Assembly (NCBI GenBank): GCA_963740605.1
Contig: CAVUFC010000021.1
Span: 62,001-126,000, forward strand
Length of the DNA: 64,000 bases
DNA from: DASSUW01 sp963740605
GTDB lineage: Bacteria; Actinomycetota; Thermoleophilia; Solirubrobacterales; Solirubrobacteraceae
Direction: 5' to 3'
The position numbers and the translations under genes are program-made. This document shows positions 24,750 through 32,478 of this stretch, one piece after another (within the stretch, counting starts at the first letter, position 1; each line of letters starts with the position of its first letter). A model generated the notes under the pieces. The model was not told where the DNA came from. It saw only the letters and a list, made by a program, of their open reading frames with translations, and did not search any database.

Positions 24750-25523
24750 ATGTCTGCCGTCACGACCGACGATGGAGTCGCGATCTCCTACACGGCCGTG
24801 GGCGAAGGCCCGCCGGATCTGCTGTTCATGCACGGCTGGGCCGGTTCCGGGCGCTACTTCGACGCGACGATCGCGCACCTCGACCTGACGCGACTGCGGG
24901 CGGTGACGTACGACCTCCGCGGTCACCGTGAGTCCGATCCGGCGACCGACGGCTACACGCTGGACGGGATCGCGGCCGACGCGCTCGCGGTGGCCGACGC
25001 CGCGGGCCTGGAGGAGTTCGTCCTGGTCGGCTTCAGCATGAGCGCCAAGTTCGGCCAGTACGTGTCGGTGCTGGCACCGGACCGGATCATCGGGCAGATC
25101 CTCATCGCCGGCTGTCCGACGAGCGAGATCCACCTGCCGCAGGAGATGACCGATGATTGGCTGGCCCGCGAGGGCGACCCGGTGCGACTGGCGCAGGTGG
25201 CCGAGCCGTTCATGACGCGCCCGGTCGAGCCCGAGCTGATGCGGCGGTTCGGCGAAGATGCCGCGACGATCGGTCGCGCCGCGCTCGCGGGCACGCTGAA
25301 CGCGGTCATGGCCTCGTCGTTCACCGCCCCGGTCGCGGCTCCGACGCTGGTCATCGCGGGCGGCGGCGACGCGATGTTCTCGCCCGACGCCTTGCGCGCC
25401 GCCGTCGTCGCACCACTGGCTGACGCCCGGCTCGAGATCATCGACTGCGGTCATGAGATCCCGATCGAGGCGCCGCGTGAGCTCGCGGCGCTGATCGACG
25501 CCTTCCTCGCCGATCTGGGCTGA
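24750..25523 (+). CDS. Alpha/beta-fold hydrolase
   Basis: A 257-aa serine hydrolase. HGW (residues 28-30) is the oxyanion part, the nucleophile Ser96 lies in GFSMS, and the late His is in CGHEIPIEAP. An acid is expected near GGGDAMFSP. The core is typical of esterase or haloperoxidase-like enzymes; GFSMS differs slightly from the usual GxSxG with a small last residue. It starts 11 bp after the AfsR-like regulator and is likely co-transcribed. Regulators of this type next to an alpha/beta hydrolase recur in Actinobacteria. The substrate is unknown. Confidence 0.85.
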   Translation: MSAVTTDDGVAISYTAVGEGPPDLLFMHGWAGSGRYFDATIAHLDLTRLRAVTYDLRGHRESDPATDGYTLDGIAADALAVADAAGLEEFVLVGFSMSAKFGQYVSVLAPDRIIGQILIAGCPTSEIHLPQEMTDDWLAREGDPVRLAQVAEPFMTRPVEPELMRRFGEDAATIGRAALAGTLNAVMASSFTAPVAAPTLVIAGGGDAMFSPDALRAAVVAPLADARLEIIDCGHEIPIEAPRELAALIDAFLADLG

Positions 25524-25592
25524 GCGCCAAGTCGCCAACCCGCCCGCCCCCGGCGCGTTGGTTGGGCAAGGGCTTAACGGAGGAGGGTGTGT

Positions 25593-27458
25593 ATGTCGCG
25601 CGTGATCAGGCTGGCGATCGTCGCCGTAGGAGGCGTGCTCGCGGTCAGTGCCGCGGCCATCGCCGCGGTACCGGGCGCGGACGTCCGGCTCACGAGAGAC
25701 GACCCGGGCGGGGGCTACGTCTCGAACTACACGACGGTCACGGGACGGCCGTACAGCGACGCCACGCTCGACGAGTGCTCGCGGTCGCGCGGTCGCGAGA
25801 ACGAGCCTTCCGTGGCCATCGACCCGCGCCAGACGCAGGTGATCGTCGGCTCCTCCAACGACTACTGCGGCGTCTTCAACACCACCGTCGCTGGCGTGCC
25901 TCAGCCCGTCGGGCCGATCTGGCTCGGGTACTACCGCTCCCAGAACGGCGGCAGCAGCTTCCAGTCCTCGCTCGTTCCGGGGTATCCGGGTGACACGTCG
26001 CCGTATGCCGGCCGGGCGCACATCCGCACCGCGTCCGCGGGCGATCCCGTCCTCGCGTGGGACAAGCACGGCCGCCTGTTCGCCGGCGCGGAGTCGAGCG
26101 AGGATCCGGCCGGCACGCCGAAGGGCTTCGGTGACGTCTGGGTCGGGACCTATGAGAACCCAGGCGGCGCGAACGCCAACACGATCGACGACGGCAAGGA
26201 GTTCAAGCGCTCGGTCGTCGTTGCCAAGGGATCCTCGGCGCCGGGCACCGGCGGCAAGTTCAACGACAAGACGTCGATCGAGGCCGACCGCACGAGCAGC
26301 GCCTGCGAGGGCAACGTCTACTTCGCCTGGTCGTCCTACAACGGCAACGGCGGCAATACCGTCAACTTCTCGCGCTCGACCGACCACGGCCAGACCTTCC
26401 GCAAGGGCATCAACCTCGGTCCGGTCAGCTCGGAGATCCAGTTCCCGGACGTCGCGATCACCGGCAACGGCCACGTCTACGTGACCTTCCGGCGCTTCTC
26501 GGGCGCCAAGAAGAACGTCACCGACGCCGTCCTCGTGACGAAGTCGACGGATTGCGGCAAGACGTTCTCGCCGCCGCAGACCGTCCGGACGTTCACCCCG
26601 TACGACGCGAGCGACGTGCCGGATCCGGAGGAGGCGACCGCGCCGAGCAGCGGTCCCGAGGAGCCGATGGAGGAGGAGATCGAGGGCGGCGGAGCCCGCG
26701 ACTGCGGATCGCTCGAGGCCCACTGCGCGTCGAACTACGTGTTCTTCCGCCGCGACACGCAGGTGCGCGCGACGGCCGACCAGAACGACACCGGCAGCGA
26801 GAACGTGTACATCGTCTACGACCCGACGATCCCCGGCACCGAGGTGCCGACGGGCACGACGTACGGATCGGTCGGCACGGGTACCGGCTCGCAGTCGGGG
26901 GTCTACTTCGTCCGCTTCAACGGCGTGAGCGGGGTGAGCACCGCGCCGACGCAGATCGCCCCACAGGCGCGCGGCCACCAGCTGTTCCCAGACGTCGCCG
27001 TCGATGGCGGCACGCTCCACGCGCTGTGGTGGGACTCCCGCAACGACCCCGCCTACTCGCCGCAGCGGCCGATCGGCAACTTCGCCGGCGGGTCGCAGTC
27101 GGCGGGCGCGCTCGACGTGTACGCGAGCACGTCGTCCAGCCGCGGTGACGGGTGGACCCCGTCGACGCGCCTCACCGACGTCGCGTCCAACCCGAACTGG
27201 GAGCAGTTCGGCGGGCGCACGGTGCCGTTCGCCGGTGACTACCTGTGGATCGACGCGCAGGCCGGCCAGACGTTCGGCGTGTGGGCGGACTGGCGCAACA
27301 CCGTGCCGGGCATCGACCAGCGCGAGCCCGCCTCGGATGTGACGGGCGCGGACGTGAAGCAGTGCCGCGAGCCACAGGCTGACGGCACCTGGGGGCCGGA
27401 CACCTGTCCGCGTGCCGGAGGCCTCGACCAGGACATCTACGGAGACCACACTCCCTGA
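25593..27458 (+). CDS. Secreted BNR-repeat (sialidase-fold) protein
   Basis: A 621-aa exported protein with signal peptide 1-26 (AIVAVGGVLAVSAAAIAA). Beta-propeller repeats carry Asp-box-like motifs: SQNGGSSF, SRSTDHGQTF and KSTDCGKTF, each following a hydrophobic strand. The domain has a sialidase-like or glycosyl-hydrolase-associated fold, but the arginine triad of true sialidases is not identifiable. An acidic linker (PDPEEATAPSSGPEEPMEEE) sits mid-protein. GGAGGAGGG nine nt before ATG 25593 selects this start over a GTG at 25587, which is too close to it. A strong hairpin follows the stop. Activity is unknown; a binding or structural role is possible. Confidence 0.75.
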   Translation: MSRVIRLAIVAVGGVLAVSAAAIAAVPGADVRLTRDDPGGGYVSNYTTVTGRPYSDATLDECSRSRGRENEPSVAIDPRQTQVIVGSSNDYCGVFNTTVAGVPQPVGPIWLGYYRSQNGGSSFQSSLVPGYPGDTSPYAGRAHIRTASAGDPVLAWDKHGRLFAGAESSEDPAGTPKGFGDVWVGTYENPGGANANTIDDGKEFKRSVVVAKGSSAPGTGGKFNDKTSIEADRTSSACEGNVYFAWSSYNGNGGNTVNFSRSTDHGQTFRKGINLGPVSSEIQFPDVAITGNGHVYVTFRRFSGAKKNVTDAVLVTKSTDCGKTFSPPQTVRTFTPYDASDVPDPEEATAPSSGPEEPMEEEIEGGGARDCGSLEAHCASNYVFFRRDTQVRATADQNDTGSENVYIVYDPTIPGTEVPTGTTYGSVGTGTGSQSGVYFVRFNGVSGVSTAPTQIAPQARGHQLFPDVAVDGGTLHALWWDSRNDPAYSPQRPIGNFAGGSQSAGALDVYASTSSSRGDGWTPSTRLTDVASNPNWEQFGGRTVPFAGDYLWIDAQAGQTFGVWADWRNTVPGIDQREPASDVTGADVKQCREPQADGTWGPDTCPRAGGLDQDIYGDHTP

Positions 27459-27469
27459 CGCACGCCGCG

Positions 27470-27497
27470 GACCCCGGGCCCGGGCGGGTCCGGGGTC
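27470..27497 (+). terminator. Intrinsic-type hairpin after the BNR gene
   Basis: GACCCCGG (27470-27477) pairs with CCGGGGTC (27490-27497), with more G/C pairing possible inside the loop. It lies 12 bp past the stop and lacks a T-run, as usual in GC-rich Actinobacteria. Confidence 0.55.
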
Positions 27498-27512
27498 ACT
27501 TGCATCATTCCC

Positions 27513-27544
27513 TTGACGCCGCTGAATTGCCTGACTAAAGTCAG
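27513..27544 (+). promoter_or_regulatory. Promoter with palindromic MarR-type operator
   Basis: A good sigma-A-type promoter: TTGACG (27513-27518), 17-bp spacer, TAAAGT (27536-27541). The perfect palindrome CTGACT-AA-AGTCAG (27531-27544) covers the -10, as expected for autorepression by the MarR-domain protein encoded next. The ATG at 27548 is 6 nt past the -10, so the transcript should be leaderless. Confidence 0.65.
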
Positions 27545-27547
27545 AGA

Positions 27548-28478
27548 ATGTCCGAGGCGGCGATGGTCGAGCAGGTCCGGCGCTTCAGCCGCACGGTCAC
27601 CGAGAGGGTGGGAGCGCTCAACGACCACTTCCTCGGCACCGATCGGCCGCTCGGCGAAGCGCGGCTGCTCTGGGAGATCGGGCTCGACGGCTGCGAGGTG
27701 CGGCTGCTGCGGGCGCGGCTTGGACTCGACTCCGGGTACGTCAGCCGGCTGCTGCGCGCGCTCGAGGCGACGGGGTTGATCGAGGTGGTGGCCGAGGAGC
27801 GTGACCGGCGGGTGCGCGTCGCGCGCCTCACGCTCGGCCGGCCGTGCCGAGCGCGCCGCGCTGGACAACCGCTCGGACGATCTCGCGCGCTCGCTGCTGG
27901 CACCGCTGAGCGCGCGGCAACGGGAGCGGTTGATCGCGGCCATGCAGGACGTGGAGCGGCTGCTGACCGCGGCCAGCGTCGAGATCACGGCCGTCGATCC
28001 GGAACACCCTGATGCGCGCTACTGCCTCGCCGAGTACGTCGCCGAGCTCAACCGCCGGTCCAACCGCGGCTTCGACCCCTCCGTCGGCGCGACCGCGCTG
28101 CCCCACGAGGTCCGCCCGCCCGCCGGCGAGTTCTTCGTCGCGTACCTGCACGGCGAGGCGGTCGGCTGCGGCGCCGTCAAGCACCACGCCGACGCGCCGG
28201 CCGAGATCAAGCGCATGTGGATCGCTCCGTCAGCGCGCGGGCTCGGGCTCGGGCGCCGGCTGCTCGAGCACCTCGAGGCGTGCGCGCAGGCCGCGGGCGC
28301 CGGCGTCGCACACATCGAGACGAGCGCCGTCCTCGGCGAGGCGATGGCGCTCTATCGGTCGGCCGGGTGGGTCGAGGTGCCGGCGTTCAACGACGAGCCG
28401 TTCGCCGACCACTGGTTCGAGAAGCCGCTAACCAGGCGAAGGGCAGCGCGAGCCACGCCGTCAGCGGCAGCCGGCTGA
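27548..28478 (+). pseudogene. MarR-GNAT fusion gene with a frameshift
   Basis: Intact homologues join an N-terminal MarR winged helix to a C-terminal GNAT acetyltransferase. Here the MarR part reads from ATG 27548 (EVRLLRARLGLDSGYVSRLL, then DRRVRVARLT). The expected continuation AGRAERAALDNRSDDLARSL is in the +1 frame. The break lies at about 27833-27836 (CTCG where three bases are expected). The second frame runs to 28478 and holds a full GNAT domain (GEAVGCGAVKHHADAPAEIK, then RGLGLGRRLLEHLE and MALYRSAGWVEV). The last 17 codons extend into the oppositely oriented HTTM gene. It may be a true mutation or a base-calling error; the two halves could also be made separately. Confidence 0.75.
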
Positions 28479-29472
28479 GCGCGAACGTCGCGCCCCGGAT
28501 CGTCCCGTCGCGGTCCACGACCCGCAGGTCGCCGGGCTCGACCCGGAAGCGCGCGAGCCAGTCGAGCCGGCGGATGAGCGCGTGGCGGCCGGGGTCGATG
28601 TACAGGACGCGGTCGCGCGTCGAGGGGGCGGCCCAGACGACCAGCACGGCGATGCCGAGGACCGAGAAGATCTCGACCGCCGCGGAGAACTGGATGCTGA
28701 TGTGGAAGACGACGGCGACCCAGACGGCGACGTAGCGGGTGCGGCGGGACCACAGGCCGAAGGCGATGAAGAGCTCGGTCGCGATGACGAGCTTGGCCGC
28801 GAAGGTGTGCAACTCGCGGTTGGTGAGGATCGAGATCGCCCAGTCCGGGAGTGCGGTGAGGTCGGCTCTGGCCTGGACGGTGCGCTGCCAGCTGACGGTG
28901 CCGCCCCACCAATCGGGGTCGAGCAGCTTGCTCGTGCCGGAGGCCGCGTAGACGGCGGCGCATTCGAAGCGGAGCAACCACAGCGGCCAGGCGGGGGCGG
29001 AGAGATCGAGCGGTGGGAGGCCGCGGCGGCGCCGCAACATCGCGTCGAGCGAGATCTCGCGACCGCACGGCGCCACCGCGAGGACCGCGAGCACGATGAC
29101 GAGGTAGGCGCGGTTGTTGTGGAAGTGGGTGGTGGAGAGGAAGAGGTTGTAGGTGACGATGGCGAAGGTCGTGACGGTGGCCACCCGCGTGAACAGCCCG
29201 GCGCACATGAACACCGCGGCGACCGCGGCGAGGAACAGCAGGCCGACGTAGACACCGCGTGGCAGCTCCGGATACCAGGACGCGTAGGGCTCGTAGAACG
29301 CGTCCGAGTAGATGTGGCCGTTCCACGCGTCGACGAGGAACGGCCGGAGATGGAGCAGCACGATCGGGCCGGCGAACACACGCAGAAGCGCCAGCGACCG
29401 CATCGATACCGGCCGGCCGAGCAGCTCATCGAACGCCGCGAGACGCGAGGGGGCGTGGAGCGTCGTGGTCAC
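28387..29472 (-). CDS. HTTM-domain integral membrane protein
   Basis: A 361-aa membrane protein of the HTTM (vitamin K-dependent gamma-carboxylase-like) family. Several transmembrane helices run over residues 20-260: LLRVFAGPIVLLHLRPFLVD, then GLLFLAAVAAVFMCAGLFTR, YLVIVLAVLAVAP and VWVAVVFHISIQF. Conserved pieces are SxFHNNR-like THFHNNRAYL and FECAAVYAASGTSKLLDPDW. The catalytic Lys of true carboxylases is not evident, so the reaction is unknown. GTG 29472 overlaps the stop of the upstream gene (GTGA), so they form a pair. Its 3' end overlaps the convergent MarR-GNAT gene by 92 nt, which is unusual and may reflect the frameshift there. Confidence 0.85.
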   Translation of the reverse strand: MTTTLHAPSRLAAFDELLGRPVSMRSLALLRVFAGPIVLLHLRPFLVDAWNGHIYSDAFYEPYASWYPELPRGVYVGLLFLAAVAAVFMCAGLFTRVATVTTFAIVTYNLFLSTTHFHNNRAYLVIVLAVLAVAPCGREISLDAMLRRRRGLPPLDLSAPAWPLWLLRFECAAVYAASGTSKLLDPDWWGGTVSWQRTVQARADLTALPDWAISILTNRELHTFAAKLVIATELFIAFGLWSRRTRYVAVWVAVVFHISIQFSAAVEIFSVLGIAVLVVWAAPSTRDRVLYIDPGRHALIRRLDWLARFRVEPGDLRVVDRDGTIRGATFALSRLPLTAWLALPFAWLAASRTSGRRTARR

Positions 29473-29906
29473 CGCATCCGGCTCCGGAAGACCTGCACGC
29501 GCGGCGGGTCCACGTTGTTGTGCGACGACGTGACCGTGGCCTCGAGATACCGCGTGTCGTGGTCGCGTGGGGTGTGAGCCGCGACGTAGTTCAGAGCGGA
29601 GCGCAGGAAGGCGAGCTGGTTGTCGAGGCCCGCGTCGGCGTGGTGCTCGACCGACGGGTAGGCGAGGCCGACGTTGGGCACGAGCGTGTCCCACTGGTAG
29701 CCCGCCCACGGCTGCGAAACCGGAACCCGTCGCCCGTCAGCGGTGACGCGGACGACGTCCGCCCGCCACGTGCTCGACTCGGGGAACATCTGGAACCCGA
29801 ACACCTTGTGGTCGGACGAGTAGCCGCGCACGACGAAGCCGAGCTGGAACAGCACGACCGCGAGCACCAGCACACGGCGGCCGATGACGATGCGCCTGGG
29901 CGTCAC
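29469..29906 (-). CDS. Membrane-anchored partner of the HTTM protein
   Basis: A 145-aa protein with one N-terminal transmembrane or signal-anchor segment (VLVLAVVLFQLGFVVRGY) and an extracytoplasmic domain carrying HKVFGFQMFPESSTWRADVV, then RVQVF at the end. FQMFPESS resembles small proteins found beside HTTM-domain genes. The GTG at 29906 is chosen because it leads directly into the basic-then-hydrophobic anchor; a GTG at 29939 would add 11 residues. Its stop overlaps the HTTM start (GTGA), so the products are probably made in equal amounts. The function of the pair is unknown. Confidence 0.75.
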   Translation of the reverse strand: MTPRRIVIGRRVLVLAVVLFQLGFVVRGYSSDHKVFGFQMFPESSTWRADVVRVTADGRRVPVSQPWAGYQWDTLVPNVGLAYPSVEHHADAGLDNQLAFLRSALNYVAAHTPRDHDTRYLEATVTSSHNNVDPPRVQVFRSRMR

Positions 29907-29988
29907 GCGCCCACGATGACACGCGCCACAAGCACGCACCTAGCAAGCGGCAAGCGCACGCCAAGGGGCGGTCGGAAAGGTGCGCCGC

Positions 29989-30159
29989 ATGTTCCCCACA
30001 CACACCTTCGTGACCGTCATCCACGCCGACCGCGTCCGCGAAGCCGAGAACGCCCGCGTCGCCCGCGCCTACAAGCAGGACCAGCCGGAGCCGATCGCGC
30101 AGCCGAAGCGCCGCCGGGGCATCCTCGGGCTCGCCGCCCGCGTCGCGCCCGCGCGCTGA
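29989..30159 (+). CDS. Small basic protein (56 aa)
   Basis: Reads MFPTHTFVTVIHADRVREAE, then a basic stretch (KRRRGILGLAARVAPAR). GGAAAGG eight nt before the ATG is a fair ribosome site. The frame ends just ahead of a 15-bp hairpin, which supports it as a real transcription unit. No family was recognised. The N-terminal helix and basic C-terminus could bind membrane or nucleic acid. Confidence 0.5.
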   Translation: MFPTHTFVTVIHADRVREAENARVARAYKQDQPEPIAQPKRRRGILGLAARVAPAR

Positions 30160-30172
30160 GAGACTTACCTCA

Positions 30173-30207
30173 CGGCGCCCGGCGAGTGCGGGACTCGCCG
30201 GGCGCCG
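30173..30207. terminator. Bidirectional hairpin terminator
   Basis: A perfect 15-bp stem (CGGCGCCCGGCGAGT, 30173-30187; ACTCGCCGGGCGCCG, 30193-30207) with loop GCGGG. It sits between the plus-strand small ORF and the minus-strand MMPL stop, so it can serve both. Confidence 0.75.
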
Positions 30208-30216
30208 CGAAACGTC

Positions 30217-32385
30217 CTAGACCCGTTCGCGCTCGCGCTCGGGCTCGATGTCCGCAAGCGGCTCGATGTCGTCCTCGTCCGGCCGCTCGATGTGCACGTG
30301 CGGCAGGCGCTTGTCGAGCCAGGCCGGCATCCACCACATCGCCGGGCCGGCGATGTGCATCACCGCAGGCAGCAGGAGCAGGCGGATGATGAACGCGTCG
30401 ATGAAGATCGCCGCGCCGAAGCCGACGCCCATCATCGCCAGCGCTCGCTCGTTGCCGATCGCGAAGGCGCCGAAGACGGCGATCATGATGATCGCCGCCG
30501 CCGTGACGACCCGGCCGGTCATGGCGAGACCGTGGCGGACCGCGTAGCGCGCGTCCTTCGTGTGCACCCACTCCTCGTGCATGCGGGAGATGAGGAACAC
30601 CTCGTAGTCCATCGACAAGCCGAACACGACCGCGAAGACCATGATCGGCAGGAACGACTCGATCGGGCCCGTCGCATCGCCGAACAGCGAGGCGAGATGG
30701 CCGTCCTGGAAGATCAGCGTCACGACACCGAACGCGCCCAGGATCGAGAGCAGGTTGAACACGCCAGCCTTGATCGGGATCAGGATCGACCGGAAGACGA
30801 CCATCAGCAGCAGCAGCGAGAGCCCGACGACCACGCCGATGAACAGCGGGAGCTTGTCCCGGATCGTCTGCGAGAAGTCGAGGTTCGTCGCTGTTGCGCC
30901 GCCGATCGACACACGCGCGCCCGTGGATGCCTCAATCGGCGGCAGGGTCGTGTTCCGTGCGGTCTTGACCGTCTCGTCGGTCGTCTCCTCCTGCGGCGTC
31001 GTCGTCGGGTAGGCGATCATCGTCGCGGTGTCGCCGGCCTGGTTGACCTGCGGCGGCAGCACACCCGCGATGCCCGGCTGCTTCGACAGGGCGTCGCTGA
31101 TCTGCGTCAGCGCCGCGTCGTCGCCCGACTTGGGGAGCTCGACGGCCATCAGCAGCGGCGCGTTGAAGCCCGCGCCGAAGCCCTGCTTCATCAGGTCGTA
31201 GGCCACGCGCGACGTGTCGTCCGTCTTGTACGTGCTGGCGTCGCTCGTCGAGAGCCGCATGTGCAGGGCGGGAGCGGCCAGCGCGACCAGGATCGCGAGC
31301 GCGACCACGGCCACCGGCGCCGGGTGGTTCGCCACGAAGCGGCTCCAGCGGGCGGCGAAGCCGGTTTCAACGTCGGCGCCCTTCCCGGACGGCTTGATCC
31401 GCCGCCCGATCTTGCTGAGGATCGCCGGCATCAGCGTGAGCGACGCGGCCATCGTCGCGAGCACCGCCAGCGCCGCGCCGATCGCCGGTCCGTAAAGGAA
31501 CGAGATGCCGAGCAGCATCATGCCGAGCATCGCGATGACGACCACGATGCCGGCGAACAGGACCGCGCGGCCGGAGGTGTCCATCGCGACCAACGTCGCC
31601 TCGCGCACCTCCCGCCCGGCGCCTCGTTCGAGCCGGAAGCGGTTGAGGATCAGCAGCGCGTAGTCGATGCCGACACCGATCCCGATCATGGCCGCAAGCT
31701 GCGGCGTCCAGTCGGTGACGTCGAGGATCCGGGTTCCGAGCACGGCCATCAGGCCGAGCGACACGACCATCGCGAACAGGGCGTTCAGGAGCGGCAGGCC
31801 CATCGCGACGACGCCGAGCGTCAGGAACAGCACGACGGCCGCGATCAGGATGCCGAAGATCTCGCCGGCGCCGCCCTGTTGGGCGGTCGACCAGTGGATG
31901 ATGTCGCCGCCGAGCGCGATCTGGACGCCGTCCTTCCCGTCCAGCTTGAGCGTGTTGTCGGTCATGACCTTGACCGCCTTCGGGTCAACATCACCGCCGC
32001 CCTTGCGGAACTGGATCGTCGCGAAGGTGATCTTGCCGTCCTGGGAGACCGGTGCGCCCTCGGCGTACGGGTCGCCGACGGTCAGCACCTCGGGAGACTT
32101 CTTGATCTCCGCGATCGCGGCGTCGATGGTGCCGTGGTTGGCCTGATCGAGGACCTTCCCGTCCTTGACCGCGAACACGACGCTGGCGGTGTCACCCGAC
32201 TGGGCCGGGAAGCGCTCCTTCAGCAGGTCGTAGGCGCGCTGCGACTCGGTCCCCGGCAGCTGGAAGTTGTTGACGAACTCGCCGGAGGCAGCGCCCCACA
32301 GCACGGCCAGCACGACGAACGCGGCGACCCAGATCCCGATGACGGTACGGCGCCGGTCGTGGCACCAGGCAGCAAGATTGCGCAT
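30217..32385 (-). CDS. MMPL-family RND transporter
   Basis: A 722-aa inner-membrane transporter with two MMPL repeats: TM1 near residue 20, an extracytoplasmic loop, five more helices, and the same again. Family segments include PGTESQRAYDLLKERFP, GIGVGIDYALLILNRFRLER (the first charged motif) and VFGLSMDYEVFLISRMHEEW (the second). The TM4/TM10 Asp residues (GIDYAL, SMDYEV) carry protons in this family. MMPL proteins export lipids, glycolipids or drugs. The acidic tail (DEDDIEPLADIEPE) is cytoplasmic. It starts 93 bp after the hydrolase-glycosyltransferase gene on the same strand, and TAGCGT 7 nt upstream suggests its own leaderless promoter. Export of the product of the upstream enzyme is a reasonable inference. 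Confidence 0.92.
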   Translation of the reverse strand: MRNLAAWCHDRRRTVIGIWVAAFVVLAVLWGAASGEFVNNFQLPGTESQRAYDLLKERFPAQSGDTASVVFAVKDGKVLDQANHGTIDAAIAEIKKSPEVLTVGDPYAEGAPVSQDGKITFATIQFRKGGGDVDPKAVKVMTDNTLKLDGKDGVQIALGGDIIHWSTAQQGGAGEIFGILIAAVVLFLTLGVVAMGLPLLNALFAMVVSLGLMAVLGTRILDVTDWTPQLAAMIGIGVGIDYALLILNRFRLERGAGREVREATLVAMDTSGRAVLFAGIVVVIAMLGMMLLGISFLYGPAIGAALAVLATMAASLTLMPAILSKIGRRIKPSGKGADVETGFAARWSRFVANHPAPVAVVALAILVALAAPALHMRLSTSDASTYKTDDTSRVAYDLMKQGFGAGFNAPLLMAVELPKSGDDAALTQISDALSKQPGIAGVLPPQVNQAGDTATMIAYPTTTPQEETTDETVKTARNTTLPPIEASTGARVSIGGATATNLDFSQTIRDKLPLFIGVVVGLSLLLLMVVFRSILIPIKAGVFNLLSILGAFGVVTLIFQDGHLASLFGDATGPIESFLPIMVFAVVFGLSMDYEVFLISRMHEEWVHTKDARYAVRHGLAMTGRVVTAAAIIMIAVFGAFAIGNERALAMMGVGFGAAIFIDAFIIRLLLLPAVMHIAGPAMWWMPAWLDKRLPHVHIERPDEDDIEPLADIEPERERERV

Positions 32386-32392
32386 CTAGGGC

Positions 32393-32398
32393 ACGCTA
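32393..32398 (-). promoter_or_regulatory. -10-like hexamer for MMPL gene
   Basis: TAGCGT on the minus strand ends 7 nt before the ATG at 32385, with no ribosome-binding site between. It indicates a leaderless start separate from the upstream operon. Confidence 0.4.
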
Positions 32399-32478
32399 AA
32401 GACGGCCCCTCGAAGCCTCGCGGCGGCTACCCGTACTCCTAGGGGTCGGCTGACCGCAGTGTCGCCGGTGATACCGGC

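Noticed and set aside
24735..27449. 904-codon minus-strand open frame
   Set aside because: Covers the hydrolase and the BNR-repeat gene in antisense; extremely Arg/Val/Gly/Asp-rich and featureless.
30292..32442. 716-codon plus-strand open frame
   Set aside because: Antisense of the MMPL transporter; composed of RDR/QHR-type repeats with no hydrophobic segments.
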